Source of the DNA: Trifolium pratense
Lineage: Eukaryota; Streptophyta; Magnoliopsida; Fabales; Fabaceae
Length of the DNA stretch: 64,000 nt
Assembly: GCF_020283565.1 (NCBI RefSeq)
Contig: NC_060062.1
Location: 56,442,439 to 56,506,438, forward strand
Direction: 5' to 3'
Part shown: positions 19,811-32,397 of the stretch, one piece after another
How positions within the stretch are numbered: position 1 is the stretch's first letter
Layout of the letters: the number at the start of each line of letters is the position of its first letter
Notes under the pieces: model-generated
What the model saw: only the letters and a program-made list of their open reading frames with translations
What the model was told of the DNA's origin: nothing
Database searches by the model: none
Made by a program: the position numbers and the translations under genes

Positions 19811-19921
19811 AAAAACACTAGTTCAGAGGTTCAGAGCTTGTATTCGCAAATGTGAAAATATTGAGCGCGTGTTGTAATTGTCGTAATATCTTGCAAACCG
19901 ATTCTTCTAGTATATATAGGA
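19810..19921 (-). repeat. C 5' LTR, left piece
   Basis: Matches 13509-13622 of the 3' LTR. Its right end TAGGA (19917-19921) is the target duplication of solo LTR I; the LTR resumes at 42391 after the second TAGGA. Confidence 0.85.
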
Positions 19922-20848
19922 TGATCAGTGCATTTTAATGCACATTCTTCTACTATTGTACTAGTGTATTCCTATGGTTTAATTTACTATTTTCACTATT
20001 TTTGTGTGTTTTTATATTTAAGTTTATTTCTAACTTTATTTTATTTTCGCACTTAATTTATGAATAAATAGCACTTTGACACCCTTCCAGTCCGCAGGTC
20101 ATAACTGGATTTACAAATATCGGATTGAGGCACGGGAAGATGCGTTGGAAAGCTGAGATCAAGAGCTACAACTTTCATGTTGAGGACAAAACCCAGTTCA
20201 GAGCGAAAGTGTGTCAAATAATTGCGTTTATGTTCCAGACGAATTAAATTATTAACTTTCAGCACAACTTTATGTTTTCGGCCCAATTGTTTTAAGGCCC
20301 GTCTCCATGTATTATTTAAACCGAAAAAAGTCAGCTAGGGAAAATTCATTCACTGTTCACACAAAATATCAAAAACCCTATAGCAGCCACCACTTCTATG
20401 GAGAACTAAATTCCTTTATCGATCCATTGGTGTAAGGAACTCCGTTTATGAATTCTTGAGGTTCGGTTTATAATTGCAATTTCGTTTGAATGTTTATGCT
20501 GTTTGTATCACTTTCGTATCCCTTATTTCGTTTAGATTAATGCTTAATTATTCTAATTCGAATTTGTATTGTTGATGATTGTTCGAATTGATTTCCGCTT
20601 GTTTAAATTGATTTGAATAGAAATTGATACAAACTATCGCGCTTAGCAATAGGGTTGATTGGAAGTTGTTAGGATATTAACTTTGTTTCCGTGATGCTTG
20701 ATCACTATCATAGTTAATTGAATATATATGATGCTTAGTCAATTGAATTCCGTATAATACTAATTTTCGCTTGTTTAATTAGTTTTATGATCAACCGAAG
20801 CATAAACCCTTGAATGAATATTTTTAAGAACCTGTGATAGATAATAAA

Positions 20849-22918
20849 TGTAACGACCCGAAATTTATTATTCGTTATTTAATTATTTTATTACGCGAGG
20901 GCGTAATTCATAATTATTTTATTAAGCGGCGAATAATTAATTGGCGCGAATATAAGTTAATACGCGAGTTAGGAGCGTTACGTGAGTGAACCGTATTATT
21001 GGGCCTTGGATTTGTTATTGGGCTTTTGGCCCAATGGGCCAAGACAAGTGGGAAGGGGGCGGTTTATGTTAAGCAAGTGGGAAGGGAGATATTTTCATTG
21101 CTTGGTTGTAAGAAAAGTCAATAAGGTGGAAAGGAGATAAGAGCAAGAGAAAGTGAACTTGGTGACTTAGAGGAAATCACAAAACTCATCCTTCTTCTTC
21201 CTCCTTGGCCGTGTATCTTCATTCTTCTTTCTCTTCCATCACCAAAATTTCATACCTTCACCAAATTGATCCATCTTCAGCTTGTTGGAAACATGAGAGT
21301 TCATGGATCATCATCCCTAAGCTAGGGCAAGCAAGAGAGCAAAGCAAGAGGGTGCTAGGGCTTGAGAAAGAGAGGAGCTCATGAGAGCTAGAACATGAGG
21401 AGCTTGAGGATTCATCAAATTTCTAAGGTAAGAGATTAGAATTCATGATTCTTGAGTGGCAAGGAGAGGGGAGATTGTCTATGTCTCCATTCCCGAACTC
21501 TCCCACTCAATTTCTTTTTAGACTTTTGATTAAGCTTTTGTATGTGAGTGTGATGTTCTTCATCATCACTTTGTATGTGTTAATCACTAGCTTGATGCCA
21601 TGAAAAATATGTATGTGTTTGAATCATGTTTGAAAAGTTTATGAAAGTTGCTTAAAATCCAAGAAAAGGGCATGATCATGATTTTGTGAGGTATTTGGAG
21701 GTTTGTAAGGGATGATTAATGTTCCTTGATACCATATATGTTTGAAATTGCTGTTTATAAGAATTTATAACATGTTTGAATGAATTTTTGAGCTGATTCA
21801 ATGTTAAACCCCCTTAGAAAACTCAAGAACAGATATTTTTTTCTGGTGTAGTTCGCTAAGCCACCAGGAGATTCGCTACGCGAACCTGCTCGCCATAAGC
21901 TCGCTACCTGTTCGCCATGCACCTGTAATCCTCTGACGTAGTTCGCTGCAGCGAACTGAGCTTCGCTTAGCGAATAGTTCGCTACCTGTTCGCTACTGCT
22001 TCGCTTAGCGAACAATACTGAACCTGCAACTTTTGTTAATGGTTGTAAGTGTAATTAGGCACTTGTAACATGGTTTAAGGGTATCCTTACATGATTGTTG
22101 ATACATGTTGATGCTGTTAATGCTTATTGTTAATCGTTATATGATTGATAAACGTGTATGCAATAAGTTGCAGTTTAAAGTGAGTAATGTGATGTTTTGG
22201 CATTAATTTGTAATGTTAAGTGAATGTGTTAGGATTGTGTTCCCGCATTCATAAAAGAGTAGCTTCGAGCTAAATAATATCATATGGTTGATATGTGCAT
22301 AGATACATGCATTCACGATTGTATGTGAACATTGGAAACTTGGGTTCCAATAACGAAAATGGATTATGTGTCCATAATGAAGCCGAGGATCGGATTAGAT
22401 GAATCCATGAGTCCAGAGCTGCTATCCAACATGATATAAAACTGTGTTGGCTTATCCAAGGGAGATAAGATGGTTCGGTAAGTTCCGACATATCCAGCAA
22501 GATATAAAACTGTTCTTGGTCCACCGTTGGTGAGACACCTTGGTACCACATGCATTTAGTCATGTCTAGGGATGGCATGACAGTGAATTGATTGGCATTA
22601 GATACATTAGGGTAAATGCGCATATATTTGATAAATGGTATGTGACATTATCTGGTTGAATTGTGTTAAACTTTATTAATTGATAACTGTTTAGTGCGAC
22701 GTTATGTCGTGAGTTAGAATATGTATGATAGTTCGAAAGTGTAAGGCCTTTCTTATACTCGTATGATATGCAATTATGTTTTCTAACTCTCTGCTTTGTG
22801 TTAATTGCTGGACCTTTGGGGGTTCAGATATCCAGATTGACAGGTTATATGTTAGCTTGTCCGAGTAGCGTGGTGAAGCTCCGCTCTGATTGTGACACGG
22901 GGAGAAAAGGGGTTTTGT

Positions 22919-22970
<52 letters not shown>

Positions 22971-23200
22971 TCCTTTAGAAAATTACTCTGTAATTGCTTA
23001 TGTTTTCATATAAGAATTATTCTTGGTGAAAAGTATTGGTTTTGTATAACTTATAACGCATCGTGTTGATGCAGAGGATTTCGTATTTTGTGATATTCAA
23101 ACCAGCGCTTTATAATCAGATTTTCAATTTTTCCACTGCGTATTTTCGAAAAAGATTTTATAAAGGCAGAGTTAATTAAATAACGGGTTTGGGTGTTACA
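20849..23200 (+). repeat. E2 5' LTR
   Basis: 2352 bp, TGTAACGACCC to GGGTGTTACA. It lacks the 33-bp array of E1, keeps only two linker/hairpin units (about 22429-22545), and has a TTCGCT/AGCGAA cluster (21849-22013) and an AC/AT microsatellite at 22919-22967. Confidence 0.95.
22919..22967. repeat. (AC)n(AT)n microsatellite in E2 LTR
   Basis: Dinucleotide run that differs in length in the three E2 LTRs; the homologous run in the middle LTR is the integration site of element B. Confidence 0.9.
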
Positions 23201-25810
23201 AAAGTGGTATCAGAGCTAGTCGTCTTCGGACTGTGAGGTTATGTGTCAATCAGAGCCGTTCTGTGCAGTCAGATCGAGTGAGCGTGTGTGCCAGTTGTGT
23301 CTGTCTTTTCTTGTTGTGTGTACTTGATGCGATTGATACTTATCATTGTTATAAGTTATCAAGTCAAGTAGTGGTTGTGTATTTTTATGCTTAAAGTTTT
23401 AAAAATTTGTGTGGTTTGAACTTTTGGTTTGTAGATGCTTATTGCTAATTGTTGATGATCCGACATGATGTAAAACTGTATTGTTGATGATCTGGCATGA
23501 TGTAAAACTGCATGTGATGAAGATTTTGTTGAAAATATAAGATTATTTTCTTTTGAGTAAGTGAAAATGAATTTTTCACTAGAGTGAGAAAGGAGTAGGA
23601 TGTAAGTAGATCCTAATGTGTGTTGTTATATGTTTGTTTATAACATGTGGTAGATTGATTACTAGTACTTAGTGTGGTTCTTTAATTGAACTATGTGAAT
23701 GTATTCTCATGATGAGAACTTGTTTGAGAACATGCTATGTTTTATACATGTTTGAGTAGATGTTGTAAGTATGCGAACAAATGAAATGTAATGCATGTAC
23801 TTGACTCGATGTCTTGTGTACATGGATGTTTTGTTGTCTTACATATATTTTAGTTATAAATATATGTATTGACATGTTGTTGTGTTTGCGTATGCTAGTT
23901 GGTATGAAGGTTGTTACACTAGTATATGTGGGGAATAGAATATTTATCTATTTGCATAGTGGCGTATATGTCAAGAGGACTGTACAGGATATTTGTGTAG
24001 ATGTCTAGGTTTAATGCCTTACGTTTACCCTTGTATGCGACACGCATGTGAATGTTGTCGGTACTAGATTCTTTTTGGGAGAATATATTTAGAATCGATA
24101 GAATGACTAGGTGTTTATACCGGAAGTTCTAGTGGAAGAGTATAGATGGGTTTGAGATAAGTGGGGGAGAAAGTTGTGTCTCTCCGAGACGGTTCGAATG
24201 TGATGAAGTTAGGATGGATGGAGATGCTCTTGAAGTAGATTGTTCAAGATTGATTAGTGTTATTCGAAGTGGAAGGAACTTGGACAGCAAGTTGTGAGGA
24301 TTTCTAGATGAGAAGTTGTTGGACTAAGTGTTCGTCATGGGATCAACACTGAGATTGGTTAAGAAAGATGAAGACCGTTTGGAAACGATTGGAGATCGTG
24401 TAGTGTACAAAAGAGTATGGACTAGAGGCGGATGAGAACTACAAGAATTTCTCAGAAGCAATACCATGGAATGGAAGGAGTAGGACGTTGTCGTTCAGAC
24501 AAGTTGAGTAATGACGAGTAGACGTCAATTTGATAAGGGATTGAAAGTAAAGTTCTTATTTGGAGAGTATTTTGGAGGAAATATTAGATGATCATTCCGG
24601 AAGATTCAGAATGAGTCGAACTAAAGTTGTTTAGCCGTAAAGAGAATGTGACCATTGTGGAATGGTGGAACGAACAGAGATGTTAAATGGAAACCGTTGT
24701 TGGAAAACGGAGAAGACGCTGTGCGTTAAGAGTAGGCGAACCTAGTGATAATTAGGTGATGGTTATAAGAATGGTGGGAATACCTATAGAGTTTTATCGG
24801 TGTGAGCTAAACTTGTTAATTATTAGCAAGTGAACCTTTAAGGAAAGTAAACATTTTGAATAGTTCGAAGAGACTAGCCAAGATTGGAATAAAGATTTTG
24901 TGTGGATGAACTTTAGGATGTTATGACTTTAAGATAGTCACGAGATGCGAATAAGAACTGATCGAATGGAGAAAAGTATGTTTGTCACAGTGAAGAACGA
25001 TAAGGAACGTGACTAGTTGGATTGTGTGCGACAAATAAGGACGTTGTTGGAATCAACAAGATATGAACTGTGGTTGTTTGGAAATCAACTTTTGGATAGT
25101 CACCGAGATTGAATATGGAATTACTAGGTGATCGAGAAGAGCCTAGGAAGGATTTATAGCGGTTGAGTGTGTTAGAATCGAGTAGTCATTTCTTGGAAAG
25201 ATTTGAGAAGCTTAGAATATGGATGTTAAACTTAGAGAACCATTAGTGTTGTATAACCAAGGAAAAGAAGTGAGTTCTCATAGTAGATGAGAATGGAATT
25301 AAGAGATACCATAGTAGAGAATGGTATGAGTAGTAGAGTTATTTCAAGATGGAAGTGGGGTGACAATTTGATGGATTTTGTAAGAGCTTGTCGAGAAAGA
25401 AATAATTTCATTTGGATAATGATCGGACGATTAGTGTCGGAGTTGGATGAAACCTTAGGAGGTTGAGATGGAACTGGGAGCGAAGTATCATTTTTGGATG
25501 TTTGGAAATAAGAAAGTATCAGAGAGAGTGTTTTGTAACATTCGGAAGTAAGAATGAGATTGACAACGACTTATTGGAAAAGTCGGTGGAGATTTCAGAT
25601 GTTGGACACATCGTATCCGTTGGAATAGTAAAGTTATACCATGTGGTAAAGGAGTAAAGGATTTCGAATAATTTCATCATGGACGGTGAAACAACAGTGA
25701 GTCTATGGGTGACTTAAAATAATATTTTGATAAGGGTATCGCGGCGGAAAAGCGACATTGGAAATGTTATGTTACGTAATCTAAGAATTTAACGGTTAGA
25801 GGTGGTGAAT
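23201..25810 (+). mobile_element. E2 internal region, copy 1 (3'-truncated)
   Basis: Non-coding; almost identical to 36738-39347 (only a few substitutions, for example near 24171 and 25593). It stops abruptly at GGTGGTGAAT and switches to mid-LTR sequence. The short ORFs at 23814-24008 and 25463-25657 are not conserved features of a protein. The leader has two copies of the LTR linker motif near 23457-23510. Confidence 0.9.
23205..23216 (+). promoter_or_regulatory. E2 primer binding site, copy 1 (tRNA-iMet)
   Basis: TGGTATCAGAGC four bases after the 5' LTR. Confidence 0.95.
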
Positions 25811-26514
25811 GTGTTCCCGCATTCATAAAAGAGTAGCTTCGAGCTAAATAATATCATATGGTTGATATGTGCATAGATACATGCATTCATGATTGTATGT
25901 GAACATTGGAAACTTGGGTTCCAATAACGAAAATGGATTATGTGTCCATAATGAAGCCGAGGATCGGATTAGATGAATCCATGAGTCCAGAGCTGCTATC
26001 CAACAGGATATAAAACTGTGTTGGCTTATCCAAGGGAGATAAGATGGTTCGGTAAGTTCCGACATATCCAGCAAGATATAAAACTGTTCTTGGTCCACCG
26101 TTGGTGAGACACCTTGGTACCACATGCATTTAGTCATGTCTAGGGATGGCATGACAGTGAATTGATTGGCATTAGATACATTAGGGTAAATGCGCATATA
26201 TTTGATAAATGGTATGTGACATTATCTGGTTGAATTGTGTTAAACTTTATTAATTGATAACTGTTTAGTGCGACGTTATGGCGTGAGTTAGAATATGTAT
26301 GATAGTTCGAAAGTGTAAGGCCTTTCTTATACTCGTATGATATGCGATTATGTTTTCTAACTCTCTGCTTTGTGTTAATTGCTGGACCTTTGGGGGTTCA
26401 GATATCCAGATTGACAGGTTATATGTTAGCTTGTCCGAGTAGCGTGGTGAAGCTCCGCTCTGATTGTGACACGGGGAGAAAAGGGGTTTTGTACACACAT
26501 ATATATATATATAT
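25811..26514 (+). repeat. E2 middle LTR, left piece (5'-truncated)
   Basis: Starts at the equivalent of LTR position 22236, so the first ~1387 LTR bases are missing. It ends in the AT microsatellite at the B insertion and continues at 36495. Variants such as AACAGGATAT near 26002 agree with the 3' LTR rather than the 5' LTR. Confidence 0.9.
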
Positions 26515-27531
26515 TGTTGGATATTTGAATTGGCTTAATTTTGCTAAAACAAATATACTAACAAGATGTTGGATAACATGATACAACATCATATTTATTC
26601 AAGGAAATCTCGCGCATTTATGAGAGCATCTGCTATTTATGGAAATCCACTTAAAGAGCACGCTCAATGGAGATTTGATCTGATCAGGTATTTTAAGGAT
26701 AAGATAAGACTTAATGGTACAACGGTATGATCACAATTATCCTATAAAGTCCTTAAACACTTTTGGAAAGTTTCTATACACTCTTGATGAAGATCAAATG
26801 AGAATCAGATCACCTTTTATGAGCTACAAGGAGCGTCCTATCAGTAATGAAGAAAGTGGAGCGTGCTAGATCATTATATATACGAAGACCAAGCTCAAGA
26901 CTAAGCATCTCATTGAAAATATTAGTTCACATATTGAGTCTTTGTTGAGTCTTTGTTGAGTGTTTTATTATTTGATTGTAATTCTTGCTTGTGGATTCTA
27001 TAACACGAGTTAAGAAGTAAGTTTATTAGTTTAAGGTTGCTCCTAAGCTTTGAAGTACGGAGTTTACCGTGTGTGATTCACTTGAAGCTTTTAAGCAAAA
27101 GTGAAGTGTTGTCTTGACAAGTTGTCGCCACATCATTCCCAACATTGTATAATCAACACAGGTTGTGTTGTGTAAGTGGAAGTGAGATGGGATCTCATGT
27201 CTAGGAGTTCCTAGGCAGAAGTTGCATGAGTAGTGTCGAGGTTATAAGGCGTAAACCAGGGGTTTGCTGGAGGTCTTAGTGTAAGGCGTAAATCCTAGGG
27301 TTTGCTGGAGGTCTTAGTAACTAGAGCTATTAGTGGATTTCCTTCCTGGATTGGTATCCCCCAGAGTAGGCAGTTGGCTGAACTGGGTTAACAATTACTT
27401 GTGCACTTTATTTATTTTCTGTCAGTATTTTATATGTTATGTAAGATGTGCCAACAATAGAAACAACATTATTCATAAAGTAGTTGTTGGGACATCTTCG
27501 GTAACATCATTCCAGTGATACCAGAATTTCA
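26515..27531 (+). repeat. B 5' LTR
   Basis: Contains a TATA box, ATTATATATACG (26873-26884), consistent with transcription from the LTR, and two imperfect 38-bp repeats of the GGCGTAAA..TTTGCTGGAGGTCTTAG type at about 27250-27318. Confidence 0.95.
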
Positions 27532-27532
27532 A

Positions 27533-27545
27533 TTGGCATCAGAGC
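27533..27545 (+). promoter_or_regulatory. B primer binding site (variant)
   Basis: TTGGCATCAGAGC directly after the LTR; differs by one base from the canonical TTGGTATCAGAGC. Confidence 0.85.
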
Positions 27546-27601
27546 AGGCACCCTGTTCTGTTATTTTTGGGTGAGCTCCAGGGAGAGTACTTTCTGGTAC
27601 A

Positions 27602-30600
27602 ATGGATAAAGAAGGAGGGTCAGTGTCTAAACCCCCCTACTGACAGGTCCTGAGAACTATGATTATTGGAAATCTAAAATGGAGGCTTTCATAAAATCAA
27701 TTGACAGCAGGACATGGAAGGCTGTGTTACGTGGATGGGAACCACCAATGGTTCTTGACAAAGATGGCAATAAAACTGATGTCAAGAAGCCAAATGATGA
27801 ATGGACTAAAGATGAGGATGATCTGGCACTTGGCAACTCCAAAGCCTTGTATGCTATTTTTAATGGTGTGGATGCAAACATGTTCAGGCTTGTTAAGAGA
27901 TGTATTACTGCTAAGCATGCCTGGGAAGTTCTGAGAAAAGCTCATGAAGGAACATCAAAAGTTAAGCTATCTAAACTTCAGATGCTCAAAACCAATTTTG
28001 AGAATCTCAGAATGAAGGAGGAAGAAACCATTCATGACTTTCAAATGAATGTGCTTGACTTTGCAAATTCGTTTGATGCACTTGGAAAACCTATCTCAGA
28101 TGAGGAGCTAGTTGGAAAAATACTCAGATCTTTGCCTAAAAGATTTGATATGAAGGTGACAGCTATTGAGGAGGCTCATGATCTTTCAAGTCTAAATCTA
28201 GATGAACTCATAGGATCACTTCAGACCTATGAAATTGGCCTAAACAGGAGAAATGAAAAGAAAGATAAGAATCTAGCCTTTGCTTCAAAAAGTGCTGCTG
28301 ATGATTTACAAATTGAATCTGAAGGTGAAGAAAGCTTAGCTGAGTCTATGGCTATGCTTGGGAGACAGTTCAACAAGTTGATGAAGAAAGTGGATCAAAG
28401 GCACAAGCCAAATGGTCGATTCAACAACAACAACAAACAGTCCAGCCTTCAGAAAAAGACAAATGAAGATGAAAGAGGAGTAAAATGCCACGAATGTGAA
28501 GGTTTTGGACATATCAGACCTGAATGTCCAACCTTTCTAAAAAGGCAAAAGAAAGGTCTTGTGGTTTCATGGTCTGATACAGATTCAGAGGAGGAAGAAT
28601 CTGCCAAATTTGTTAATGCCTTAACAGGAGTTTGTGAATCTGACTCAGAATCATGTGATGAGGAGGTAACATATGAGGAACTAGCTGCTACTTATAAAGA
28701 TCTTCATACTAGAAGTATAGAAGTTTGCAAAGCATTAGAGAAACAAAAGAAGATCAATGGTAAACTACAAGCTGAGAAAAATGACTTACTCATAAACATT
28801 GATAATCTCAATGCTAAGGTTGAAGATCAGAATAGTCAAATTCAACAGCTGGAAATGGAGAAGACTAACCTCCTGTGTAAAGTTGCTGAACAGAATGAAG
28901 AAGTAACCAAATTAAATGCTGATTTAGATCAAGTCACTAAAGTGGCTAAAATGATGACCAAAGGTACTGATGCCTTTGAGGAAATGTTACAGAGACAAAA
29001 CTATGGGAAACCTAAGCCCATTGGTTTCGAACATGAAAGAGTAAAGCAGCAGATGAAGTTCAACAATGCTACTATACATACTCCAATCAGCAGCACGTTT
29101 GTGTCAGGAGGATTGTCGCAACATCTGATGGGACATTCTATGCCCAGGTTCTATAACTGGACATGTCATCATTGTGGCAGGAAAGGACACATTAGGCCTT
29201 TCTGCTATAGGCTGCACGGATATCCAAGGAGAGTTCATCAAGAATTCTATACTCCTGTCTTCCCTAATGTTACGACAAGACAAGAATGGAGAGAAAAGAA
29301 GAAGATCACAGGTCTAATAGCCCATACATCCTTGAGAGCTTCTTCAAGAGAAACCTGGTACTTTGATAGTGGCTGCTCTAGACACATGACAGGTGTTGAA
29401 CATTATCTTGAAGACTTGAAGTCATATGCTACCAGTTTTGTAACCTTTGGAGATGGAGCTAAAGGGGAGATCAAGGGAGTTGGCAAACTTGCAAACCATG
29501 GCTTACCAAAGCTAGATAATGTACTGCTTGTAAAAGGGCTTAAAGCAAATCTAATCAGCATAAGCCAACTTTGTGATCAAGGCATGAAAGTTAACTTCAC
29601 GAAAGCTGAATGTCTAGTTACAAATGAGCAAGGAGAGTTGTTAATGAAAGGAGTAAGGTCAAGAGACAACTGCTATCTCTGGATTCCTAAAGAAGAAGAT
29701 GTAGCAACATGTCATATTAGCAAAGAAGATGAGGTAAAGTTGTGGCACCAAAAACTTGGCCACCTGCACCTTAAAGGCATGAAGAAGGCAATAGCTAAAG
29801 AGGCTATCAGAGGACTTCCAAAGCTCAAAATAGAAGAAGGAAGTATATGTGGAGAATGTCAAATAGGGAAGCAGACAAAGATGTCGCATCCAAAGTTGCA
29901 ACATCTGACCACAACAAGGGTTCTAGAATTACTGCACATAGACTTGATGGGGCCAATGCAAGTAGAGAGCCTTGGAGGAAAAAGGTATGCATTTGTCATG
30001 GTAGATGACTTTTCAAGGTTCACATGGATTGAATTTCTAAAAGACAAATCTGAAAGTTTTGATGCATTCAAAGAACTTTGTCTTCAACTCCAAAGAGAAA
30101 AGAACTCTGCTATTGTTAGGATACGAAGTGATCATGGTAAAGAGTTTGAGAATGCAAGCTTTCTTGAATTCTGCATCTCTGAAGGAATCAAGCATGAATT
30201 CTCAGCTCCAATCACACCTCAACAAAATGGTGTTGTTGAGAGGAAGAACAGGACAATACAAGAGTCAGCCAGAGTGATGTTGCATGCAAAACATCTTCCA
30301 TATCAATTCTGGGCTGAGGCTATGCATACTGCTTGTTATATTCACAATCGTGTCACACTCAGAACTGGAACTTCTACTACACTATATGAACTGTGGAAAG
30401 GCAGAAAACCAACTGTCAAACACTTTCATGTGTTTGGAAGTAAGTGCTATATCCTATCTGATAGAGAACACAGAAGAAAAATGGATCCTAAAAGTGAAGA
30501 AGGATTGTTTCTTGGATACTCAACAAACAGCAGGGCCTACAGAGTTTACAACCAGAGAACTAAGGTAATAGTAGAATCTATCAATGTTGTGATAGGTGAT

Positions 30601-32391
30601 TTGACATCTGCTAAAACATCTGATACTGAAGATGATGTTGCAACAACTTTGCCAACATCTGAAGAAACTGTAGCAGAAAAGGAATCAGATTCAGATGATG
30701 AATCAACCATTCCTACACCTCGCCCTGTGAGCAAAGTTCCTTCAATAAGAATACAGAAGAACCATCCCAAGGATCTCATCATAGGAAATCCTAACCAGGG
30801 AATTGCTACAAGAAGGACAAATGAAGTGGTTACTAATGCATGTTTTGTCTCAAAGGTTGAGCCTAAAAATGTAAAAGAGGCTCTCACTGATGAGTTCTGG
30901 ATAGAAGCCATGCAAGATGAATTAACTCAGTTTAGGAGAAGTGATGTATGGGATCTTGTTCCTAGACCCAATGGTGTTAATGTCATAGGCACAAAATGGG
31001 TGTTCAAGAACAAGTCAGATGAAAATGGTGTTGTAACAAGAAACAAGGCAAGATTAGTGGCTCAAGGGTACACTCAGGTTGAAGGACTTGATTTTGATGA
31101 AACATTTGCGCCTGTAGCAAGACTAGAATCTATTAGGCTACTCCTTGGTATAGCATGCATTTTCAAATTTAAGCTGTACCAAATGGATGTCAAGAGTGCC
31201 TTTCTAAATGGGTACTTGCGTGAAGAGGTCTATGTGGAGCAGCCAAAAGGTTTTGTAGATCCTGCCAATCCTGATCATGTGTACAAGCTGAAGAAGGCGC
31301 TTTATGGATTAAAACAAGCTCCAAGGGCTTGGTATGAGAGGCTGACAAATTTCCTTGTTAGTCAAGGATACAGAAAAGGAGGCCATGACAAAACCTTGTT
31401 TGTTAAAGAACAAGAAGAGAAGCTGATGATTGCCCAGATTTATGTTGATGACATAGTATTTGGTGGAATGTCTGAAAAGATGGTGCAACATTTTGTACAA
31501 CAAATGCAATCAGAGTTTGAAATGAGTTTGGTAGGTGAGCTGACATATTTTCTTGGTCTGCAAGTAAAACAAATGGAAGACACCATATTTGTCTCTCAAA
31601 GCAAGTATGCGAAGAACATGATCAAAAAGTTTGGAATGGACACTGCAGCACACAAAAGAACACCAGCTGCTACTCATCTAAAGCTAACCAAAGATGAAAA
31701 AGGCATTGATGTTGATCAAAGCCTATACAGGAGCATGATTGGCAGTCTATTATATCTTACAGCTAGTAGACCAGACATCACCTTTGCTGTGGGTGTTTGT
31801 GCAAGATATCAAGCCAAGCCAAAGATGAGCCATCTTGTCCAAGTCAAAAGGATTCTGAAGTATATAAAGGGCACCAGTGATTATGGGATTCTGTACTCCC
31901 AGACAAAGAATTCAACTTTGATAGGGTATTGTGATGCAGATTGGGCTGGAAGTGCTGATGATAGAAAGAGTACCTCAGGAGGATGTTTCATTTTGGGTGA
32001 TAATTTAATCTCATGGTTCAGCAAGAAGCAGAATTGTGTGTCTCTATCCACTGCAGAGGCTGAATACATAGCTGCAGGTAGCAGTTGTTCACAGTTGATG
32101 TGGATGAAACAGATGCTGAAAGAATATAATGTCGACCAAGATGTCATGACATTATATTGTGACAACTTGAGTGCAATCAATATATCAAAGAATCCAGTTC
32201 AACACTCAAGAACCAAACACATAGACATCAGGCATCATTTCATCAGAGACCTTGTTGAAGAAAATTGTGTGGAACTTAAGCACATTGGTACAAGTGAACA
32301 GCTAGCTGACATTTTTACAAAGGCGCTTGATGCTAATCAGTTTGAATTTTTAAGGGGCAAATTGGGAATTTGCCTGCATGAAGATGCATAG
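27602..32391 (+). CDS. gag-pol: B gag-pol polyprotein (Ty1/copia, Sirevirus)
   Basis: An uninterrupted frame runs from Met 27679 for 1570 codons. The probable native start is ATG 27602, out of frame by one base because of a C6 run at 27632-27637. Numbering from 27679: Gag (1-260), first zinc knuckle [14 protein letters not shown] (~270), a long coiled coil (~335-430), second knuckle [14 protein letters not shown] (~496), protease DSGCS (~563), integrase HHCC (~688-735) and core with [16 protein letters not shown] and [11 protein letters not shown] from ~1105 with IYVDDIVFG (~1254), RNase H with YCDADWAG (~1416), STAEAEYIA and YCDNLSAI. All catalytic residues look intact. Gene order PR-INT-RT-RH is copia. 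The UAG stop (32389-32391) is followed by CAG TTA. Apart from the early one-base deletion it looks functional. Confidence 0.95.
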
Positions 32392-32397
32392 CAGTTA
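32389..32397 (+). promoter_or_regulatory. UAG CAG UUA readthrough context
   Basis: The pol stop and the next six bases fit UAG-CAR-YYA, the tobamovirus-type leaky stop described for the soybean SIRE1 envelope-like ORF. The downstream ORF2 is in the same frame with no intervening stop. Confidence 0.8.
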
